Origin: CAHJXF01 sp038240015
GTDB taxonomy: Bacteria > Pseudomonadota > Gammaproteobacteria > Burkholderiales > Burkholderiaceae_D
Assembly (NCBI GenBank): GCA_038240015.1
Contig: JBBSEF010000068.1
Location: forward strand, 1 to 15,269
DNA length: 15,269 nt
Reading direction: 5' to 3'
The position numbers were made by a program, and so were the translations under genes. Under the pieces are notes generated by a model that ran no database searches, had not been told where the DNA came from, and worked only from the letters and a program-made list of their open reading frames with translations. This document shows positions 7,412 to 13,600 of the stretch, one piece after another; the stretch's first letter is position 1, and each line of letters begins with the position of its first letter.

Positions 7412-7819
7412 TCAAGCCGACGGATCGAGCACCGTCAAGCCCGCGAAATATTTCCTGTAGTAGCCGCGGTCACGTGTGAGTAGTCGGTCGCATTGAACTG
7501 ACGCATGCGCGCCGATCAGAAAATCGGCGACCACACGATCGCGCTTGCCGCCCGCGGCGTGATACTTCTTGCAGATGACGCCGGCAAGCGTCGCCGTCGG
7601 CTCGGACGGCGCCGAGAAAGCGACGCCCAGCGCTTCCATCGCGGCCCTGAACGCGTCGTCGCTCGGAAACGCAGCGCGCGTTTCGCTCCACACCGAGGCG
7701 CACGCCACCACCGCGCCTTCATTCAGACATCTGCGCAAGGCATTGGCCGAAAGCGGGCCGAAGCGCGCATGGGCGCCGAACACGTCGATCAGGGCGCTGG
7801 TGTCGACCGCCGTGATCAT
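7412..7819 (-). CDS. vapC: Second VapC-type PIN-domain toxin
   Basis: This 135-residue PIN-domain protein is the probable ribonuclease toxin of an AbrB-VapC module. The acidic residues are D6 in AVDTSALIDVF, E46 in VWSETRAAF, D99 in VVADFLIGAHA and D117 in LLTRDRGYYRKYF. The last block, RDRGYYRKYF, is typical of the PIN subgroup found with AbrB-type antitoxins and differs from the RNVRDF ending of the neighbouring toxin, so the two are not a recent duplication. Its ATG overlaps the antitoxin stop by ATGA, giving tight translational coupling. The gene is convergent with the other VapC. Confidence 0.9.
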   Translation of the reverse strand: MITAVDTSALIDVFGAHARFGPLSANALRRCLNEGAVVACASVWSETRAAFPSDDAFRAAMEALGVAFSAPSEPTATLAGVICKKYHAAGGKRDRVVADFLIGAHASVQCDRLLTRDRGYYRKYFAGLTVLDPSA

Positions 7820-8040
7820 TTGTCCGCGTCGCCGCGCAGTTCACGAATGAAGCGGTCGGTATCGATCTTGCGGCCGAGGCAGCCAAACACTTGCGAGACT
7901 GGATCGGTTTCGGCCTTGGTTGCCACCAGACTGCCGTTGCGGGCGCTGAATTCGAGCGTGCTTCCCGGTCGAATGCCGAGCTTGTCGCGCAAGACTTTGG
8001 GAATAGTGACTTGCCCGCGTTCCGCGACAATGGCTTTCAT
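7816..8040 (-). CDS. vapB: AbrB/SpoVT-fold (VapB/MazE-like) antitoxin
   Basis: This 74-residue antitoxin opens with a swapped-hairpin AbrB DNA-binding domain, MKAIVAERGQVTIPKVLRD, then KLGIRPGSTLEFSARNGSLV. The motif GQVTIPK..R..LGI.PG is the hallmark of the fold. The C-terminal part (about 45-74, with a polar FIRELRGDADK end) should bind and block the downstream PIN toxin. The ATG at 8040 is preceded by GGAG at 6 nt (CGGAGATCGGC). A TTG at 8055 in frame would add five residues and is less likely. Its TGA overlaps the toxin ATG. Autoregulation through the inverted repeat at 8055-8084 is expected. Confidence 0.9.
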   Translation of the reverse strand: MKAIVAERGQVTIPKVLRDKLGIRPGSTLEFSARNGSLVATKAETDPVSQVFGCLGRKIDTDRFIRELRGDADK

Positions 8041-8054
8041 GCCGATCTCCGACA

Positions 8055-8084
8055 ATTCATGGATATGAATAACTATACATGAAT
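8055..8084. promoter_or_regulatory. Inverted repeat and probable promoter/operator of the AbrB-VapC module
   Basis: ATTCATG (8055-8061) and CATGAAT (8078-8084) are perfect 7-bp arms around 16 nt, about 15 nt ahead of the antitoxin ATG. On the minus strand the spacer contains TATAGT (8072-8077), a fair -10 element, so a protein bound to the arms would cover the promoter. A further ATGAAT half site lies at 8065-8070. No strong -35 box was found. Confidence 0.55.
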
Positions 8085-8116
8085 CACGATCCGTGAAGTA
8101 TGGATTACATCACCGA

Positions 8117-9107
8117 TCACTCGACCCGATCCGCACGCAGCAACACCGACTGCGGGATCGCAAGGCCGAGCGCCTTGGCGGTCTTTTGGTTGATGACCAA
8201 CTCGAACTTTGTCGGCTGCTCGACGGGTAGGTCGGCGGGCTTGGCACCTTTGAGGATCTTGTCGATATAAACGGGGGCGCGTCTGAACAATTCGTCGAGA
8301 TCTACCCCATACGCCATGAGGCCTCCCGCCGCCACATACTCACGCACTTCATGCATCGTCGGTATGCGATACCTGGCTTCGAGTTCGGCGAGACGCTGAC
8401 GGTTCTGCCAGAACATCGAATCAGTGACCATGAACAGCGCATTTGCCCGCCCCCGGGCCATGGCCGCGAAAGCCCGTTCGAATTGGTCCGGATCTCGCGT
8501 TTCCAGAACTTGCAGTTCGATCCCCAGGACCCGCGCCGATGCTTGCATTGCCGCAGGCCCAGCTGTATGTACGGATAGTCCCGAGCGGGATTCCAGAGGA
8601 CCGCGACCCGCGTGGCTCCGGTAGCTTGCTTTAATAACTCGAGGCTCTTCCCGAAGATCTCCGGGCTCGGCGTGATGCTTAATCCGGTCACATTTCCACC
8701 GGGGTGGGCGAAGCTGGCAACGAGCCCGTCGGCGACTGGATCGCCCGCCACGACGTGAACGATCGGGATGGTGCGCGTTGCGCGTTTTGCGGCCAGGGCT
8801 GAATCCGACTGCGGCGCAACGATGAGGTCCACGTTGAGCGCAACGAATTCCGCTGCAATCCCGGGAGCCGCTCGGGCTTTCCATCGGCCCAGCGCCACTC
8901 GATCACGAGATTCTTTCCTACGACCAAACCACGCTCGCGAAGGGCCGGCAAGAAAACCTGCTCGGTCAAGACTGCGGACTTGCTGCTGGGAATGCTCATG
9001 TTTCCAACTCGATACACCTTCTCAGTGTGCTGCGCCTGGACCATCAGCGGCGAGGCGAACAGGAGTGCGACCGCCGCTAATCGCAGTCTTGTGATCGTGA
9101 ACGCCAT
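8117..9107 (-). pseudogene. PF04392-type ABC transporter substrate-binding protein, broken by two frameshifts
   Basis: The gene would encode a periplasmic substrate-binding protein of about 330 residues. The ATG at 9107 follows GGGAGAA. A signal peptide, ITRLRLAAVALLFASPLMVQAQ, leads into KVYRVGNMSIP and EWRWADGKPERLPG in the first frame. At about 8850-8865 homology moves to a second frame, giving AAEFVALNVDLIVAPQSDS and TIPIVHVVAGDPVADGLV, then HPGGNVTGLSI and RVAVLWNPARDYP. At about 8555-8570 it moves to a third frame, giving GPAAMQASARVLGIELQVLE and RIPTMHEVREYVAAGGLMAYG, ending at the stop at 8117. Both shifts equal one missing base. The joined product matches the family end to end, so decay is recent or the shifts are sequencing errors near CCCGGG and GGCCC runs. 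No permease or ATPase gene is adjacent. It lies 49 nt downstream of the cyclase gene. Confidence 0.85.
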
Positions 9108-9156
9108 GCTCTTTCTCCCGAGAATCGTCATCGTCAATTCACTGTATTGCGCATCT

Positions 9157-10260
9157 TCAGGAATCGAGCAAGCGAAAGGCCGGCACCGCGCGCTGAAAGC
9201 CTTTTAACGCCAACTCACCCGCGGACTCCGTGCGAAACGCATCGTCGAGCGGACCCATGACGCGCTGTGAAACGAGAATCTCGCCGCCTTGCGCTTCGCC
9301 ACACAAACGCGCGGCGAGATTGGTCACCGTGCCGATCGCGCCGTAATCGATGCGCCCTTCAAAGCCGATACCGCCGATCGTCGCGAAGCCTTGCGCGATG
9401 CCCACGCCCATCAGCAGATCGTAGCCGCGCTTGTTCCATCCGAGAGACAGGCGCGCGACTTCGCGTTGCATCGCCAGCGCCATGCGCGCGGCGCGCGCCG
9501 CGGGATCGCTCACCGGCACCGGGTCGTTGAAGAACACCATGATGCCGTCGCCGGTGAAGCGCTCGAGCGTGCCTTCGTGCTCGAGGATCAGCCGGCCCAT
9601 CGCGGTGTGGTATTCGCTCAACACACCCATCACTTCTTCGGGATCGGCCGTCTCGGTGAAGGCCGTGAAGCCGCGCAAGTCGAGGAACACCACCGTGATC
9701 TCGCGTCGATGGCTCTTCAGCGGATCGTCGGCGCCGCCGGCGACGATCAGGTCGGCCAATTGCGGCGAGAAGAAACGCTTCAAGCGACCGACTTTTTCAA
9801 GTTGCTGCACGCCGTCAGTGACGCGCTCTTCGAGCGTGCGATTGAGTTCGGTGAGTTCGCTCTTTTGCCGCAGCACTTCGTCGTAGAGCGACTTGATGCG
9901 CAACAGCGAGCGTACGCGTGCGAGCAACTCGGCCTGGTTGACCGGCTTGCTCAGAAAATCATCGGCGCCCGCGTCGAGGCCCTTGGCGCGCTCTTGCGCC
10001 GGATCGAGCGCGGTCACGAGCACCACCGGCAGCATCGCATGCGCCGCGTCCGCGCGGATCGCGGCGCAGACTTCGTAGCCGCTCATGCCCGGCATCATCA
10101 CGTCGAGCAGCACCAGGTCGGGCTGTTCGCGTTCGAGCATGGCCAGCGCCTCCGGTCCGGACGAGGCGCTGCACGTTGCATAGCCCTTGATCGCCAGCAG
10201 ATCGACGAGCAGTTTGACGTTCAGCGCGATGTCATCGACGATGAGAATCTTCGAACTCAT
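9157..10260 (-). CDS. Response regulator with class III adenylate/guanylate cyclase output domain
   Basis: This 367-residue protein joins a receiver to a nucleotide cyclase. The receiver (about 1-122) has acidic D9/D10, phosphoacceptor D53 in LVLLDVMMPG, T83 and K105 in FLSKPVN. A charged helix (about 125-160, YDEVLRQKSELTELNRTLEERV) is the likely coiled-coil signal linker. The cyclase homology domain (about 185-367) has metal-binding D194 in VVFLDLRGFTAFTE and D238 in GDGIMVFFNDP, and the catalytic Asn and Arg in TNLAARLC. The usual base-selecting Lys is Arg (R234 in LERFTGDG), and the second selector position is Gly (DYGAIG), so the substrate, ATP or GTP, cannot be assigned. Its ATG overlaps the stop of the preceding receiver gene by ATGA. 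It is probably the output of the kinase relay. Confidence 0.93.
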   Translation of the reverse strand: MSSKILIVDDIALNVKLLVDLLAIKGYATCSASSGPEALAMLEREQPDLVLLDVMMPGMSGYEVCAAIRADAAHAMLPVVLVTALDPAQERAKGLDAGADDFLSKPVNQAELLARVRSLLRIKSLYDEVLRQKSELTELNRTLEERVTDGVQQLEKVGRLKRFFSPQLADLIVAGGADDPLKSHRREITVVFLDLRGFTAFTETADPEEVMGVLSEYHTAMGRLILEHEGTLERFTGDGIMVFFNDPVPVSDPAARAARMALAMQREVARLSLGWNKRGYDLLMGVGIAQGFATIGGIGFEGRIDYGAIGTVTNLAARLCGEAQGGEILVSQRVMGPLDDAFRTESAGELALKGFQRAVPAFRLLDS

Positions 10261-10637
10261 TGCGATCGCCGTCCCTGCGCGAGGAAGCGCGTGACCGTGT
10301 CTCGGAACTCTTTCAGGTTGATCGGCTTGGTGATGAACGCGTCGAAGCCCGAATCGACGATGCGCTGTTGATCGTCGGGCATCACCGACGCCGACACCGC
10401 GATGACTGGTATTGCATCGAGCGCCGCGTCTTCACGGATCAGATGCAACGCGGCGATGCCGTCGATGTCGGGCAACTGGATGTCCATCAGCACGAGGTCG
10501 GGCAGATGTTCGCGCGTCATGCGCACGCCGTCGCCGCCGGTGATCGCTTCGAGAGTCCTGTGCCCCTGATGATTCAGGATGTCGCGAACGAGCTTCATGT
10601 TCTTCTCGTTGTCCTCGACGATCAGGATCGTGCTCAT
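10257..10637 (-). CDS. Single-domain response regulator (DivK/CheY-like)
   Basis: This 126-residue protein is a lone receiver with no output domain. It starts STILIVEDNEKNMKLVRDIL; acidic pocket E8/D9, phosphoacceptor D52 in LVLMDIQLPDIDG, the switch Ser in VIAVSAS and the Lys in FITKPINLKEF are all present. The DNEKNMKL opening and QLPDIDG signature resemble DivK-type receivers used in multistep relays. The ATG at 10637 overlaps the kinase stop by ATGA and its own stop overlaps the cyclase ATG in the same way. It probably takes phosphate from the kinase and either competes with, or relays to, the receiver-cyclase. The longer upstream reading of this frame lies inside the kinase gene and is not coding. 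Confidence 0.93.
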   Translation of the reverse strand: MSTILIVEDNEKNMKLVRDILNHQGHRTLEAITGGDGVRMTREHLPDLVLMDIQLPDIDGIAALHLIREDAALDAIPVIAVSASVMPDDQQRIVDSGFDAFITKPINLKEFRDTVTRFLAQGRRSQ

Positions 10638-13600
10638 ACCGCCTCCACTACTCGCTCGGGAAGAATGACCGCAAACGTGGAGCCGCGGCCCGGCTCGCTT
10701 TCGATGCGAATCGTGCCGCCATGCAATTCGGCGAAGCGCTTCGCAAGCGAAAGTCCGAGACCGGTGCCTTCCGACTTGCGCAGATAGTCGCCTCCCGCTT
10801 GACGAAATTCCTCGAACACGATCGCCTGCTGATCGGCCGCGATGCCGACGCCGGTGTCGATGACCGCGACCTCGACGGCGTGATCGAGCCGCCGCGCACG
10901 CAGCGTGACCCGACCGCCCGCCGGCGTGAACTTGACCGCATTCGAAAGCAGGTTGATGACGATCTGTTTCAATTTGCGGACATCGACGACCCACTCTCCG
11001 ACACCGGACTCAACATCGAGATCGAGCGCGAGTCCCTGACGGCTCGCGCGTTCGCGGACCAGCGTCGCGCAGTTGTCGAGCAGCGATGAGATATCGACGC
11101 TCGCGAGGTCGAGTTCCATGCGGCCGGCTTCGATCTTCGACAAGTCGAGGATGTCGTTGATCAGCGACAACAAGTGATGACCCGAGGTGTGAATGTCTTG
11201 CAGATATTCGAGCTGCTTGTCGTTGACCTCGCCGAACATTTTCTCGCTCAACACTTCCGAGAATCCGATGATCGCGTTCAGCGGCGTGCGCAGTTCGTGC
11301 GACATGTTGGCGAGAAATTCGGACTTGTGTTTGTTGGCCAATTCGAGCTCGCGGCTCTTACTTTGAATCTCGTTGAACAGACGCGAGTTCTGGATCGCGA
11401 TCACGGCCTGATCGGCGAAAGTCTTCAACAGTGCGATCTCCTTTTCCGCGAACGGTCCGATGAAATCGCGCCCTACGAAGATCGCGCCGACACCGCGCCC
11501 CTCCCACAGCATGGGCGCGAAGATCGTCGAGCGAATGCCGACCACACGTGAACCGCGCTTGACGTATTCGGGCACCGCGGCGGCCTCGATGTCGGGGTAG
11601 TGCATGACGCGGCGTTCGAGGATCGCCGAGCCCGAGCCGCTCTCGTGGGTCAGCGGCATCGGAAAGATGCGCTCGAAGGCCTCGCGCCCGGGTCCGTGAT
11701 AGGCACCGAGGTAAACGTATCCGTCATCGCCGGCGAGGTTTACCCCCACTTGCCGGCCGCCGAACAGCCGTTCGCAGCTATCGAGGATGGCGTCGAATAC
11801 GGGCTGCGTGTCAGCCACCGAACTGCTGATCACCCGCAGCACCTCGGCCGAGGCGCGCTGCTGCTCCAGCGCCTCCTTGGTCTCGTTGAAGAGGCGCACG
11901 TTCTCGATCGCGATCACGGCCTGATCGGCAAATGTTTGCAGCAGCCGGACGAGCCGGTCCGCGAACGAGCCAGGCTCCTCGCGGCTGACCGTTATTGCGC
12001 CGACCACCTGACCCTCGCGCAGCATAGGAACGGCGAGGATGCCGCGAAAGCCCGCGCGCCGGGTGGCGTCCTTGAGCTCGTACTCAGGGTCTTCAAGCGC
12101 ATCGACTATCTGCACGGGCACGCGATCAACGATAGCTCGTCCGTTGGCCGACCCCCGCCCGAGCTTCATCGGAAACGCCGCGTGCATCGCGTCCGATGCC
12201 TCCTGCGCCACGCCGTGGTACGCGACCAGATGCACCCACTCGCCATCGAAGCGCGTCACGCTGCTGATCCGCGCATCGCACAGCGTCATCGCCCGCTCGG
12301 CGATCGCATCGAACACCGGCTGCACATCGGTCGGCGATTCGCTGATCACCTTCAGGATGTCCGCGGTAGCGGTCTGCTGTTCGAGCGCCTCCTTGGTCTC
12401 GTTGAACAGTCGCGCATTCTGGATAGCGATCACCGCCTGGTCTGCGAACGTCTCAAGCATCGCCAATTCCTTGGGCTTGAAGGGACCTGTAGAGCGCGCG
12501 ACTCCGATCGCGCCGATGCCACGGTCTTCCCACAACATCGGCGCGAAGACCATCGACTTGTAGCCGATCAGCTTGGCCATCTTGCGCAGCACGCCGGGCA
12601 CGTCTTCGCCATTTTCCAGGTCGGGCCAATGCATGACGCGCCGCTCGCGGATTGCGCGGCCGGCCGGCGTGCGCTCCACCGGCGCAGGAAAGGTGGCCGC
12701 CACCACATCGTGCGCACCGCCCAGGTAGGCGGCGATGCGCAACATACCCTGGTCGTCGACCAACAACACGTCGAGTTCGTCGCCGCCGAACAGGTGCTTG
12801 CAGCTTTGCAAGATCTTTTCGAACACGGGTTGGGTGTCAGCGACCGAGCTGCTGATCACGCTGAGGATTTCGGCAGAGGCTTTCTGCTGCTCGAGCGCCT
12901 CCTTGGTCTCGTTGAAGAGGCGCACGTTCTCGATCGCGATCACAGCCTGTGCGGCGAAGGTCTGCAGCAATTGTACGAGTCGCGGTGCGAACGCGCCCGG
13001 CTCCTCGCGGCTGACCGAAATCGCGCCCACCACCTGATTCTCGCGCAGCATCGGCACGCCGAGGGTGCTGCGAAAGCTCGCACGCCGGGACGCGTCCTTC
13101 AACGCATAGTCCGGGTCTTCGAGAACGTCGACGATCTGGACCGGCACGCGATCGAGGATCGCTCGCGCCATCACCGAGCCGCGCCCGGGTTTCATCGGAA
13201 AGGCTGCGCGCACTTCCTGGGACGCCTCTTGCGACATGCCGTGGTATGCGACCGCATGCAACTGCTCGCCGTTGAATCGCGCGACGCCGCCGAGCCGCGC
13301 ACCGCACAGGGTCATCGCGCGCTCGGCAATCGCGTCAAACACCGGCTGCACGTCGGTGGGCGATTCGCTCACGACTCGCAGGATGTCGGCCGTCGCGGTC
13401 TGCTGTTCGAGCGCCTCCTGTGTTTCGTTGAACAGCCGCACGTTCTCGATCGCGATCACGGCCTGATCGGCGAAGGTCTGCAGCAACCGGACGAGCCGCT
13501 CGGGAAAAACGCCCGGATCCTCGCGGCACACCGCGATCGAGCCGATCACCTGACCTTCGCGAAACATCGGTACCGCGAGGTTGCTGCGAAAGCCCGCGCG

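Noticed and set aside
9111..9122. TTCTCCCGAGAA small palindrome over the ribosome site of the binding-protein gene
   Set aside because: The arms are only 5 bp with a 2-nt centre and half of it is the Shine-Dalgarno itself; chance is a sufficient explanation.
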